Below are positions 17,036 to 27,300 of a stretch of 64,000 nt of DNA, in pieces. A program made the translations under genes and the position numbers. Each line of letters starts with the position of its first letter. Position 1 is the first letter of the stretch. The notes beneath the pieces are model-generated. The model saw only the letters and a list, made by a program, of their open reading frames with translations, was not told the origin of the DNA and did no database searches. Source of the DNA: Diphasiastrum complanatum (taxonomy: Eukaryota; Streptophyta; Lycopodiopsida; Lycopodiales; Lycopodiaceae); contig CM055109.1 in assembly GCA_029204225.1 (NCBI GenBank), positions 5,213,053 through 5,277,052 on the forward strand, in the 5' to 3' direction.

Positions 17036-17837
17036 TGTTGGAGCGTTTGCGGATCCCAAGGCAACCCCAACCCTAGTTAATAAGTGAGAGGGATTTGGCA
17101 CCCTGTGTGTGTAAGTCCAACCCGATGATCACATAGTTATTTGATTAGGTACAAGTCAATAAAAGGACTTTAGGCCTTTTTGCGAAACTTTTAATGTCGC
17201 AGGGCCTAAATGTCAAGTTAGTGAATAAAGTTGGGACTCCCACCAAAATTGGTTCAAATTCAAATTCAAATTGGTTCCCTTCAATTATTGAATGAGTTCT
17301 CTCTCTTTTTTAATATGAATAGTTAGGGAGGTAGAAATGGGACAATAGGATTTTGAGGCCAAGGCCCTCCTCTCTACTATAAATAGTGCCAAACTCGAGT
17401 TGTTCCTCATGTTCAGATCTTCATTTCAATACAAGAAAATAGGTTCTCTTATGGAATGGACTTGTGAATGTCCTTGTTCTATAACTTTTTTTCTCCATCT
17501 CTCATGCTTTTGTTGTATTTAGCTAATTGTTGGATTTGAATGTTAATTAAGATTGTCTTTTCTTATTCTTTTTGTGAGAGAGAGCGAAAGAGAGAGAGAA
17601 GCAAGTTTCTATCTCATTGTGGATCGTAGGGTTAATGGATGTAGTGTTAATTGCGTAGTGTTAATGCTTAGGATTAATGGATGTTAGAGTTAGATGTGGA
17701 TCTTCCATTCATACTAAAATTAGAGATATGCTATCGCTCTCAGGGGATCGAACCTCCGCGTGACAACTTCATCTCCTTGATGCTAGATTGCTTGGATCTT
17801 GGGTTGAGGATAGGCTAGGAAATAAATCCCACTACAG
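17036..17837 (+). mobile_element. solo LTR inserted in H, target duplication GTCAG
   Basis: 802 bp starting TGTTGGAGCG and ending CCCACTACA, flanked by perfect 5-bp duplications GTCAG (17031-17035 and 17838-17842). Removing it and one GTCAG joins the protease and pre-integrase parts of H in one frame, which confirms the insertion. It carries a good TATA box, TATAAATA at 17378-17385, and a purine-rich GA region at 17575-17601. No partner LTR occurs in the window, so internal recombination between LTRs probably removed the body. Orientation is taken from the TATA box. Confidence 0.85.
17378..17385 (+). promoter_or_regulatory. TATA box of the solo LTR
   Basis: TATAAATA about 340 bp into the 802-bp LTR, followed at the usual distance by a possible start region. 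Placement fits a U3-R border. Confidence 0.5.
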
Positions 17838-17842
17838 TCAGT

Positions 17843-18988
17843 GATTCTGCTAATTGAGAACAAAATTTTAGTCAGATTTGGAACGTGGAGAATGTTGGAC
17901 AACAACTTGACTTCACCTCTCTAAAATTCAACTCTGACTGTTCCTTCACCCTCGATCGAATGAGATGAGTTGTCTCCAAGTTGCACAACTCGAGTGCGGG
18001 TGAACGACTTGTAGTCCTTAAAATCAGTCACGATGGTGAGTCACATGTTGAGTTGCTGTGGAATCTAGATACAGGAATCAAATATCTCGCTGTTGTCCGA
18101 CCTTGGTTCAAAGCTGCTTCGTCTTCCTCTTGTTGCTGGATCGAGTGACTGGTTGTAGCACTATGTGCTTGTTGTTGGAACTGCTTTTTCTTTTCGTTGT
18201 ACTTTGAAGTTTGGCATTTCGTGGCCAGTCCTCTTACAATATCTATAGAATAGTTTTTGCACTGGTTGGAATGATGAAGAGTTTGAATTCGATCCTGGAC
18301 TAGGATTCAATCCAGTCTCCATATTGTTCTTCTTGTCAAAATAAGCTGACTATGTAGATCTCTTGGATCTGAACTTCTAATTTCTTTTTGAATACTGAGC
18401 TTGAGGATCCGATCCTGAGCCGAAGAGGATGTAGTTATTCTAATCTCCTCTTGTAGGAGCATTGAGATGAGTAAGGTGCTCCTATATTGAAATTGTCATA
18501 ATCCAATTTTTGTAGGCTTTTGGTAGACTCAATAATAGAGTCATAATAGCATCATAATCTTCTATGACTAAGCCAGTTGCAGTCATCTGCTCCATAAGTT
18601 TTTTGAAAGTGTTGAGATGACTCGAAACACTATCTGTGTCAAACATTCTCAGGGTGAAAAATTTCTTCCTCAAATGAAGTTTGGAGGTGACATCCCTAAT
18701 ATCGTAGAGAGTTGCTAGGATGTCTCAAGCATCCTTAGCAGTCTAAGCAATACATATATGGCTGATCTAGATATCTTTGATATTGAGTGTGATCATGGGA
18801 AATGCTTTGTGATGTCTCAGTCTTCATTTGGTGATGATGGATGCATCACCTTCTGGTTTGAGTTTTGTGCCATCAACGATGTCTCACAGTTCTTTGGCTA
18901 GTAGTATGACGTTCATCTTGAACTTTCAGAGATGGTAGTTATCTCCATCAAGTTTTTCAATCAAAGATGAACTAGAAGATGGATCCAT
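17843..18988 (-). pseudogene. gag: Copia gag and protease region of H
   Basis: ATG at 18988 on the minus strand is followed by a Ser run and the Copia Gag segment L-D-G-D-N-Y. The frame continues, with a few stops, through 18673-18482 (63 open codons) containing the helix with 'SHLNTFKKLMEQM' and the L-L-S-L-P motif. Near 18240 a degenerate zinc knuckle retains C-K-R-T-G-H. A protease-like region follows, ending in the N-I-L-H-V-P-N-L-T segment (about 17890), where the solo LTR interrupts. Closely similar to the K gag at 5302. Confidence 0.8.
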
Positions 18989-19117
18989 TCTGGGTTGAGT
19001 AAGATCATTGGTAGAAACAACGATAATAATATTGTTGGTTGTGCATTTGCTAGAACGATGTCTTGATAGAAACAAGACTGATAATTCGTTGTAGAAATGC
19101 AGAATACTGAACTGCCC

Positions 19118-19129
19118 ACTCTGATACCA
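19118..19129 (-). promoter_or_regulatory. primer binding site of H (initiator tRNA-Met type)
   Basis: Minus strand TGGTATCAGAGT directly follows the LTR end at 19130. This is the Copia consensus with one change. Confidence 0.8.
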
Positions 19130-19620
19130 TGTCGAAAATTGAAAGGTTTAGATGATATCGGATTAGTAGAGGACTGATAGAAACAGAACTCTGATATTAG
19201 ATCATGATGATAATGGAAGCTTGAGCGAGGTTGTGTAGGATCAGAAGCACGACAGTTAGCAACAAATTTATTCGAGATGAATGATTCATATAAAGCGCAA
19301 ATGAACAATATAGTAGTGAGACATAAATTGCACTCTGATTAATATCAACAATGAGTACAATGGCTTGAAGTGATAACTTCAGCTTGAATGCTGAGCCTGA
19401 TAATGCTGGCTACCAAAAAAATTTGATCAAGAAATGAATATCTAAGTGCTTGCTTAATTAATCTTTGATCAACTGTAGATTAATATATATTACAGTTGTC
19501 TTCTCCTTGTTAAAAATATCTTACAAGCATTAAATGCTATCTACTATATTTATTACAACCGCCTTGTATTTGTAACTATATGCACAAAGTAGCTAACCAC
19601 CATTGGGATATTTTACATGT
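19130..19620 (-). repeat. 5' LTR of H, outer end unresolved
   Basis: Begins (inner end) TGTCGAAAATT next to the priming site. The outer boundary cannot be fixed because the 3' LTR is truncated; 19620 is an estimate near a TTTTACATG word. Confidence 0.45.
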
Positions 19621-19739
19621 CGGCTCAGTAACTCCAATTTGATTTAGGTTTGAGAAATTTAGTTTGTTATCGGTGCAAAAATCCCAAAGGAGCTTAAAAA
19701 ATGTGAAGGTGCAAAAATGTTTAAGGTGGGAAAAGCAAA

Positions 19740-20116
19740 TTAACATTCTATGCGGAAATTCTGATCTAGTGGAGAGTGCAGATTAGAGATGCAATCACTG
19801 ACTGATTGCCAACCATCGAAACCATAAACAACATCCACAAGTAACAGAGTGATGGCTTACATCAAGCAAAGAGCTCACAAACCAAAAGCATCTTTATTAC
19901 AAAGAGACTGATACATATACAAGTAAAGGTCCTCTTTGCATGGGGACACCATGTGGCATAGACCTAATAAATGCATGAATTTCACTATTGGTCTCTACGT
20001 GGCATTTTAGCCTATATATAGGTAAACTCCCATCGGTCTGGCCTTTTAACTAAAGCCTACCAAAAAACAATACATAATTGTAAACTACAATCACAGTTGA
20101 GCTTACTATTTCTAAC
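19740..20116 (-). repeat. 3' LTR of J
   Basis: About 377 bp, nearly identical to 21271-21668 apart from scattered changes and short indels. Confidence 0.85.
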
Positions 20117-21257
20117 TCCCTCCCTTAAGCTCAAGTGTGGTTTAAGTATCAACCTAACTGTACACTTATTACAGTATCGCATTTGAAGCTTGTATAAATA
20201 AATTAGATCAAATCTAAGCTCAAATGTGATAAGAGTATCAGAATAAAAATGTGTAATTTTTGTCCTAGAGTGTCCGTATAGATCATATGCATTTTGCCTA
20301 CTACCTGTACTCGACTCACACTCAAGTACACAGTCAAAGCACTTGATTCACAAAGTACCAACCAAACACCATGCTCTCAACAAGAGTCTGCCACACTCTG
20401 AACTTGACTTGTTCACCATCCAACTTGAAACACAAGCGGACCAAGTGAGACACAAGACTCACACTGAGGAAACCTCACTGCCACCATGAGATTATCATCC
20501 TCCATCTTACTAGGCTAACATCCTATCAGAGGCCTACAAGACAGACTCATAATGCTGATAACAATGAGTGACTATGGCTCAACCTGAGGAAATCTTACTG
20601 CCACTAAGATTATACCCCCACCTGAAAATTAGCTAGTAGACATGTCAACAAGTCATTGAGCATCAAATGCGTACTTTGTTTTTCTTTTCAGTAGCAAATG
20701 CATAACCAATCAAAATCCAACTCAGATCTACATCTAGTCACAAAAGACTCTCATGACAAAGTCACATGCAAGCAATCACACTCATGCAACCAACACAAAT
20801 GATAAACATATCAACTAATGATCATTGCTTGATATCCTCCTATAACATACACCTTTGCCATAGGTAGATCTACTGCTACAATAACCATGCATCCAAAGCT
20901 CCATGCATCTACCCTAAGATGTCCTCGAATGCACCATGTACCTCCCAAAGATACATCCATGTCCAAGTGTCCCATCCAAAACCATTCATTCCACTTTGCC
21001 TTGCCTTGCCAAGCTATCAGTCATCCTTCATACACCAAGCATACATGTCTTCCAAAGACTCTGATGAATCCCCTACATCTCATGAGCTTTCTCCTGTAGG
21101 TTACACGCTTTGACAAGCATTCACAAAGAATATGGATCATATATCAACTTGGACTCTTCACAAAAAACAAGCTAGCAAGCTTTGACTTATAAGTCAAGTG
21201 GTATCTCTTACCATAGCATCCAACTACGATCGTGCATGTTCCTCCACAGCCTATCGA

Positions 21258-21268
21258 CGCTGATACCA
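21258..21268 (-). promoter_or_regulatory. primer binding site of J
   Basis: TGGTATCAGCG on the minus strand, two bases from the LTR end; tRNA-Met type with a changed tail. Confidence 0.65.
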
Positions 21269-21270
21269 AG

Positions 21271-21668
21271 TTAACATTCTATGCGAAAATTCTGATCTAG
21301 TGGAGAGTGCAGATTAGAGATGCAATCACTAACTGATTGCCAGCCATCGAAACCGTAAACAACATCCACAAGTAACAAAGTGATGGAGGAGCTCACATCA
21401 AGCAAAGAGCTCGCAAAGCAAAAGCATCTTTATTACAAAGAGACTGATACATATACAAATAAAGGTCCCCTTTGCATGGGGACACCACATGACATAGACC
21501 TAATAAATGCATGAATTTCACTGTTGACTTCTACGTGGCATTTTAGCCTACATATAGGTAAACTCCCGTTATCAAGCCCCCGGGTTGGCTTTTTAACTAA
21601 AGCCTACCAAACTGAAACAATACATAACTGTAAACTACAATCACAGTTGAGCTTACTATTTCTAACTA
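21271..21668 (-). repeat. 5' LTR of J
   Basis: About 398 bp, starting TTAACATTCTATGC on the plus strand, adjacent to the priming site at 21258-21268. Confidence 0.85.
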
Positions 21669-21679
21669 AGTGGACATTC

Positions 21680-21727
21680 AAAACGAAAAAATATTGAAAT
21701 TATATACAATATTTTTTCGTTTTGACA
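21680..21727. repeat. perfect 19-bp inverted repeat with 10-nt loop
   Basis: TCAAAACGAAAAAATATTG (21680-21698) is followed after 10 nt by its exact reverse complement (21709-21727). The hairpin lies in a segment of about 240 bp between J and the resumed RNase H of K, next to the possible gene fragment at 21722-21912. Confidence 0.9.
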
Positions 21728-21912
21728 TGTGTTGAGGTGGAAGAAGATTGGAGTCTAAACTACATCTGGTGGAAACTATTGCTCCTACAAGATGATGTAC
21801 TTTCAGACTTCAGATTCATTTTTAATGGTAAACTCGTAAGTACACCAGAAGATCGACTTTTGGACATGTCTTCATATTCAATAATGGCTCAATATCATGG
21901 AACAATAAAAAA
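21722..21912 (+). pseudogene. possible ubiquitin-like gene fragment
   Basis: A forward frame of about 63 codons continues in the same phase into out-of-frame K sequence. Its middle reads F-R-F-I-F-N-G-K, then after a short gap D-R-L-L-D-M-S-S-Y-S-I. This resembles the beta3-beta5 part of ubiquitin-like folds (R-L-I-F-x-G-K ... L-x-D-Y-x-I). The segment is not Copia sequence and sits exactly where K RNase H is interrupted. It may be a host fragment carried by a small foldback element. The resemblance is short and judged by eye, so the family call is weak. Confidence 0.3.
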
Positions 21913-22251
21913 CAAACCTCCATTGCAATGTCATCAATAGAATCAGAATACATTGTAGTCTCTCAAGCTACTAAAGAGGCAATTTGGTTGAGGAATATAT
22001 TGTCTAACATTGGCATCAGACAAACTGCTCCAACGATTATTCAGTGCGACAATCAAAGTGCTATTGCATTATCGATCAATCCTAGATTTTCCTCTAGGAG
22101 CAAGCACATCAAGATTAAGTACCACTACATCAAGAGCAAAATACTCAACAAGGAGGTAAGTTTGAAATTTTGCAGAACCCAATACATGGTAGCTGATATA
22201 TTTACAAAAGATTTAATCGGAAAGCACACAAAAATTTGTATATTATCTTGA
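21913..22251 (+). pseudogene. pol: Copia RNase H C-terminal part of K
   Basis: From 21928 the frame is open for 107 codons. It shows the Copia RNase H motifs E-S-E-Y (about 21940), E-A-I-W-L-R (about 21976), C-D-N-Q-S-A-I (about 22048), S-K-H-I-K-I-K-Y-H-Y (about 22104) and the V-A-D-I-F-T-K ending (about 22190). RNase H removes the RNA strand during reverse transcription. The N-terminal half of the domain is missing together with the end of the reverse transcriptase. A purine tract and the 3' LTR follow directly. Confidence 0.9.
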
Positions 22252-22283
22252 ATCTTTAAATCAAGGCATTCAAGGATCTAGAT

Positions 22284-22293
22284 TAAGGGGGAG
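22284..22293 (+). promoter_or_regulatory. polypurine tract of K
   Basis: AAGGGGGAG immediately before the 3' LTR, the typical plus-strand priming site of Copia elements. Confidence 0.85.
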
Positions 22294-23307
22294 TGTTGGA
22301 TTTCTATTCTCTCCATCCCTTAACTCATTACTAATCTAGATCCATTCATTTGCTATATGTAAATACCTGTACAACACACACTCTAAAAAAATACACTTGT
22401 TTTCTAATAGTCTGTAGAAATACAAAGAAATCGATGACAATGTTCTGTCGACTCAGTCGACATTGACTATTCGTGGGACCTCAATGATTTCTCCGACACC
22501 CACTATTCGGCCACCATCCGATTGTTTGGCCACCATTCACCGTTTGACTATTCGACTGCCATTTGACACCGACTATTCGGCTTCACCGACTAGCCGTATG
22601 TCACTATCAACTCAAATAGTTGACTCGAACATTCGGTGGCTCAATAGTACCTTCATCACAAACAAAAAGAATCTCTAATGAACCTTGACATTGTCCCGAA
22701 AGCGATTTCTAATAGCACCTAGTGCCTTAATCCCATTTGTAAAGTATAGACTTAGCATTATTTTAATTAGTCACCTATGTGTATATATCCAGCAACTTAT
22801 CAGTTGCTCGGTTAGCTCAATATTTCATCTAGCAGATCAATCGAACATCCAAGGTGCAATTGTTTTGTTCTTTTTCTTTGTTATCACATAGCATTGTTTC
22901 AGGAAGAACGCGACTCTCTCTACATTTGGACTATATTTCTTCACGACTGAATAATCAATGTTCCAGTAATCTTGGTCGTGTATGTCATGCTGAATGCTCA
23001 TTTTACTCATGTTCAGATTGATTCTTGCTTGCAGATAAACTTATTTGTAGATTAAATTGTCTTATGTGACTGATAGTTTGAGTCCATTGTCACACTCTAA
23101 TTACCGCACTGAAGATGCTTCCGCAAAGCTAATTTGAAATCAATCCACTTCATGCATGGCTACAGAATCAACCGTATAGATCCAATGACATCGAAGCTGT
23201 GATCAAGTAGGGCAAACTTCAATCTATTGAAGCTGGCCTGAAGCTGATAGACGTGGTTTCATGCACCGAGGAGTACTCGCCCCTGTCACGACACATTTCT
23301 CCCAACA
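22294..23307 (+). repeat. 3' LTR of Copia K
   Basis: 1014 bp, TGTTGGATTTC...CCCAACA with matching inverted ends. It matches the 5' LTR and retains a segment of about 190 bp lost from that copy (around 23060-23210). Confidence 0.85.
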
Positions 23308-25130
23308 ACTGTGAGAAACTATAATCTAGATTCACATTATGGGATTCTATGCACATTAGTTTATTTCCCTAAGTTTTGGGTAATTTTGGACCAGCCCAAT
23401 GGGGCAACTAAAGTGTATGTTCACATTATGAAAATTCATGCCACCTTATGTAACAACACACAAGAACACATAACATTGGGCAATGAAAACATATAATAGT
23501 TGAAAACTAAAAAAGAATATATTTATAAAGGGTCTTCTTGGAGTCTAGAGTTCCTCTAATGAGATGAAAATGGTTTTAAGGGTGAAGAAGATTCCAAAAG
23601 TGAAGTTGATGAGCATAATGATACCGAAATTCAAAATTCTTATTTAAAACTAGTTACAAATAGCAAAAGTTCCAACTAAAATGAAAAAGGCCATTTGAAG
23701 ATGAAGATTTTGACCACTTAGAGAGCAAATTCCAAATGCAGATGATGGTCAATTGATTGAGAAAATTCCAAATGTAAAAAATGATCAATTAAATGAGTTG
23801 ACTTATGAGAGTGGTAATTAACAGAGTCGAATATATAAAACTCACCCAAAAAAGTCTAAAGTCAAACAATCATTCTCAATAACTAGATTAATTTGGGTCT
23901 AAAAATAAGAAAATTGAAAATTTAGAAAAAAAAAGACCATTGGCTGCAATAGTCAAAGGTTTTACATGCAAGATTAGTCAACAACCAAGTCCAAAGTACA
24001 TATCATAAACCTAAAATGTAGTGTCAAACTATAGGTGCTAACCACTCATTCAAAAATCAATCTGATGTTGCATGTGACTTTGAGCAACAGACAATTGTCC
24101 ACAACATTATATTTCAGATAAGGCTCAACTTCCTATTTAATAAGTCTAGTACAAGACCTACATCGATGCTTTAAACCAATCAATGGACAAGTTAGTATGA
24201 ACCATCATCATGATGAAGTTATTCAGCTCAAAGAGAAAGAATTGATTCATATATTGATCATTCAAAAGGATGATGCCATGACATTGATATGCCATGATTT
24301 GGAGTTGGATGGTTATATTAAAGATCCAATTTTTAAAAAAATTTAGTTTAGTGTAAGATAAATAAAAAGTATTCAGTTATTTATAATAATTCATTGCAAT
24401 ATGAAATGTTTCTATTGTGATTTTATCAATAATGAAAAAACTTCATTATTCCATAGAGATTTTATCCTTGCCAATATTTCAAACCTGTAAGTCTGTCAAA
24501 ATTATCTTTAGATATATGATAAGTCCATTTGGCATAAGAGCTTAATGTGGCTATTGCTAGAGACTGTTATCTTTGTGGGGTCTATTGTAAGCTTTGTTGG
24601 GCCTGCAATGAATTGGTAGCCTTAATAATAAATTTGGCTCTCTCTTTGAACCCTTCAAAGTGTCGTAAATAAGGACAACAAGCCAAATAGGACTTAATAT
24701 AGACTTAAAGGTGCTTAAGTCTAATTAAGTCCTAAGCCTAGTCAATAAGCAGATAATTAACACTATTTTGAAATCATTTGGCTCATCATAGAGCTCTATC
24801 TCTACTTCCTTTTGGGAATGAGAGTTAATGAGATTTTCCATGCTAGGTACATGAATCCATGTCTTCTTGAATTCTATTCAATGTTTTATAATCATTTACT
24901 CATTTCTAATGTGATTTCATGGTCATTCTTGTTTATCTTGCATCTTGTGGCTATATTAACATGAATGCCTTGTACTTTTCTTTGTTATAGCTTTGATTTT
25001 ATTATTATTGCTATTTTCTCAAGATTGGCTCATGACAATGACCTAATTGGTACTTGAGGACATTTTATAAATCACAAGAAGTTAAATTAAGCCAAGAAGG
25101 AGCAAGACAAGTTCTAAGAGAAAGATAGAT
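23308..25130. other. stretch without recognised gene
   Basis: AT-rich DNA. Some low-stop forward text around 24200-24340 is rich in charged residues but has no motif. Nothing supportable. Confidence 0.45.
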
Positions 25131-25139
25131 TACGAATGA

Positions 25140-25480
25140 ATCCTAATATGAGCTTTGCACTGATGACTTCCATCTTGAACAATTATGAGCCATTGTCATA
25201 TGAGGAGACATCTCAAGAGTGGAATGGATAGAAGCCATAAGAGAAGAATACATTTGCATTATTAAAAATAAAGTGTAAGAGCTAATGGAATCCCCAAAGG
25301 AAAATTGGCATTATTGAATGGTTAGATATGAGGTCTATGTCTCTCAAGCCAAGGACTTTGAAGTCAAAGACAAATAATCTCATGTATTTAGATTGAGAAA
25401 AGTTTTGTATGGCCTAAAGCAAGCTCTGCAAGATTTATATTCTTTGGTTAAATGCACTTCAAGAGTTGTAAGTCAAATCA
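25140..25480 (+). pseudogene. pol: very degenerate Copia reverse transcriptase N-part (G)
   Basis: Forward frames, with many stops, show the start of RVT_2: N-Y-E-P-L-S-Y-E-E (about 25178), then E-A-I-R-E-E-Y-I-C-I-I-K-N-K and E-L-M-E-S-P-K-G-K, and further on R-L-R-K-V-L-Y-G-L-K-Q-A (about 25390). The order and spacing are right for Copia but the text is heavily mutated, so this is an old copy. From 25600 the similarity is lost until RNase H at 26130. Confidence 0.7.
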
Positions 25481-26129
25481 TCTATATATTTTTCATCACA
25501 AAGTGACTTAGATTAATTGCACTATTGCTAAGGCATAAAAGCATGGAGACAAGAATATAGCATGTGTTTTAATATAAGCAGATGCATTTAGGAGCTACTT
25601 GAAACGTTTGTTTCAAGACCTACTCCAAGGTCAATACTAGGATGTAGAAAACAAGAGAACCAATGGGAACAAGTGGTCCCTCAAATCTACCAACCAATAT
25701 GGACCAACAAAGACTCAATAGGTCGAGATGTCACCCCAGTAGCATGTAGCCACCATACACCAACATCAAGCTTTCTCCAAGGGAGGCCTATGGGTACACT
25801 TATACCCTCCAAGGCTCTTCCACAACTACGAGCAAAATGTGACACCCATGAAATCTTTGATTTTAGGACCTTCAAAAGATCTACAAGCAAGAGAGTTTGT
25901 TCACTAGAATAGTTAGATTGCTAAAAATCATATTTTGCGAGTCACGGCTAGCACTATGCAAATCCACATGAGTTTCAGGCCTCTAAACCATTAATTATGA
26001 CTTTAATACAATGAGGACCCCAACACCTCATAGCCATAATTAATTTTAAGGGTCGATATATGCCTATTGACCTCCTTACGAGACATCATTCCAAGATTAG
26101 ATCAAACATGGGCATGACATTTTGTATGC

Positions 26130-26605
26130 TTTTTGGTAAAACCTGCCATTACTCCAATGGCAGCAAACTTGAACCTTTCATCATTAGAGATATAAGAAAA
26201 TGTGAATGAGACCCTTTATGGATAGATGATTGATTATACTACTATCAGCAGACCAAAACTTTTTTATTTATGTTATAGGGATAATCAACTAGTTTATGAA
26301 AGATCCAAGAGAATCTCATTGGCGTGTAGCTAAAAGGAAACTATGACATTTTAAGGGCACATATAACCATGGCTTCAAGTATAAAAGAGATGTTAGACTC
26401 AATTTTCATGATTATTGATATGCAGATTGGGATATCTATCTAGAGAAATCAAAATATATCATTGCTTACTCATTTTAACTTGGTTCAACAATGATTTCAT
26501 GGGTGAGCAAAAAACAACCAACCAATGTTATCTTTAACCGAAGTAGAATGTAGAAAATCAGCAAGTGCAACAATTAAAACAATCATGCTATCTTTATTAA
26601 TTTCA
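26130..26605 (+). pseudogene. pol: degenerate Copia RNase H, copy 1
   Basis: Shows F-M-K-D-P-R-E-S-H-W (about 26295), a K-G-T-Y-N-H-G block, D-x-D-W-like residues (about 26425) and the S-T-M-I-S-W-V-S-K-K-Q-P segment (about 26485), ending in a C-R-K-S-A-S-A stretch. Multiple stops. Followed by a second copy of the same region. Confidence 0.75.
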
Positions 26606-26639
26606 ACTGATGCTATCTTTATTGTTTCATGTGAACTGT

Positions 26640-27300
26640 GCCAATGGGAGTAAGCTTGCAACTTTAACCATCAAATACATGAAGAAAAGTACATAAGACA
26701 CTTTATAGACAAATGGTTGGAAGCCTCATCTACACTATTATCACTAGATCATACATTCCTTATATTGTAAGGATAATTAGCAATTTATGGAAGATTCAAA
26801 AGCATCTCATTGGCAACTAGCTAAGAGATATTACAATATCTTAAAAACACGTATAACTTTGGACATGAGGAAGAAAAAGATGCTAATCTAATTTTCAGAG
26901 CCACTATAATGTAGATTAGATTGGTGACATAGATAAATGAATATCCATCACAAGTTACTTAGTTTTATTTGGTTTAACAATTACCCTAAGGGTGAGCAAA
27001 AAAAAGAAAAGAAACAAAACATGACAATAATAAATCCAACATGTGAATGCATGTGGCTTCAACAACTTCTAGCTCAATGTAAGGAGAATCAAGACATTGC
27101 AACTCCCATTTACTATTATAGTCAAGGTTGCATTCAAAATTTTAAAAATCTAAAATCATATCAAAGTCCACTATCATTTCATATGAGAAAAATTTCAATC
27201 TAAAGAGATGGAGATAATCTATTGTCTGACAAATGAACAAGGGGATGATATAGTCACAAAGATTCTTAGCAAAAATACATTCAAAACATTTTGATTACTT
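26640..27300 (+). pseudogene. pol: degenerate Copia RNase H, copy 2
   Basis: A second, independently decayed version of the same RNase H region: the H-W-Q-L-A-K-R-Y block (about 26806), the G-E-Q-K-K-E-K-K segment where copy 1 has V-S-K-K-Q-P, an Asn-Pro-Thr-Cys-Glu segment, and near 27220 the C-terminal T-N-E-Q-G-D-D-I-V-T-K. Either the 3' part of one element was duplicated in tandem or two related elements lie end to end. Confidence 0.65.

Larger units (their letters stand above)
16267..19620 (-). mobile_element. Ty1/Copia element H, minus strand, internally deleted
   Basis: Read on the minus strand: a 5' LTR (from somewhere near 19620 down to 19130), a tRNA-Met type priming site, gag from 18988, protease-like region, the start of the pre-integrase region, then a jump directly to the middle of the reverse transcriptase, RNase H and a 45-bp remnant of the 3' LTR. 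The integrase core and the first half of the reverse transcriptase are gone. A solo LTR (17036-17837) sits between protease and pre-integrase. The right boundary is not resolved because the 3' LTR is truncated. Confidence 0.75.
19740..21668 (-). mobile_element. small LTR element J without coding capacity
   Basis: Direct repeats 19740-20116 and 21271-21668 (about 380-400 bp) enclose 1.15 kb. On the minus strand the right repeat is the 5' LTR, followed by a tRNA-Met type site (TGGTATCAGCG, 21268 to 21258). The left repeat is the 3' LTR, preceded by a purine tract (20117-20130, minus strand GGGAGGGA). The internal part has no gag or pol motif. Short frames at 20887-21113 look accidental. It fits a small non-autonomous LTR element (TRIM/LARD-like) that would depend on Copia proteins. 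Confidence 0.75.

Noticed and set aside
20887-21113. Two short plus-strand frames inside element J
   Set aside because: Overlapping frames of 64-70 codons without motif in an element otherwise lacking coding sequence; considered chance.
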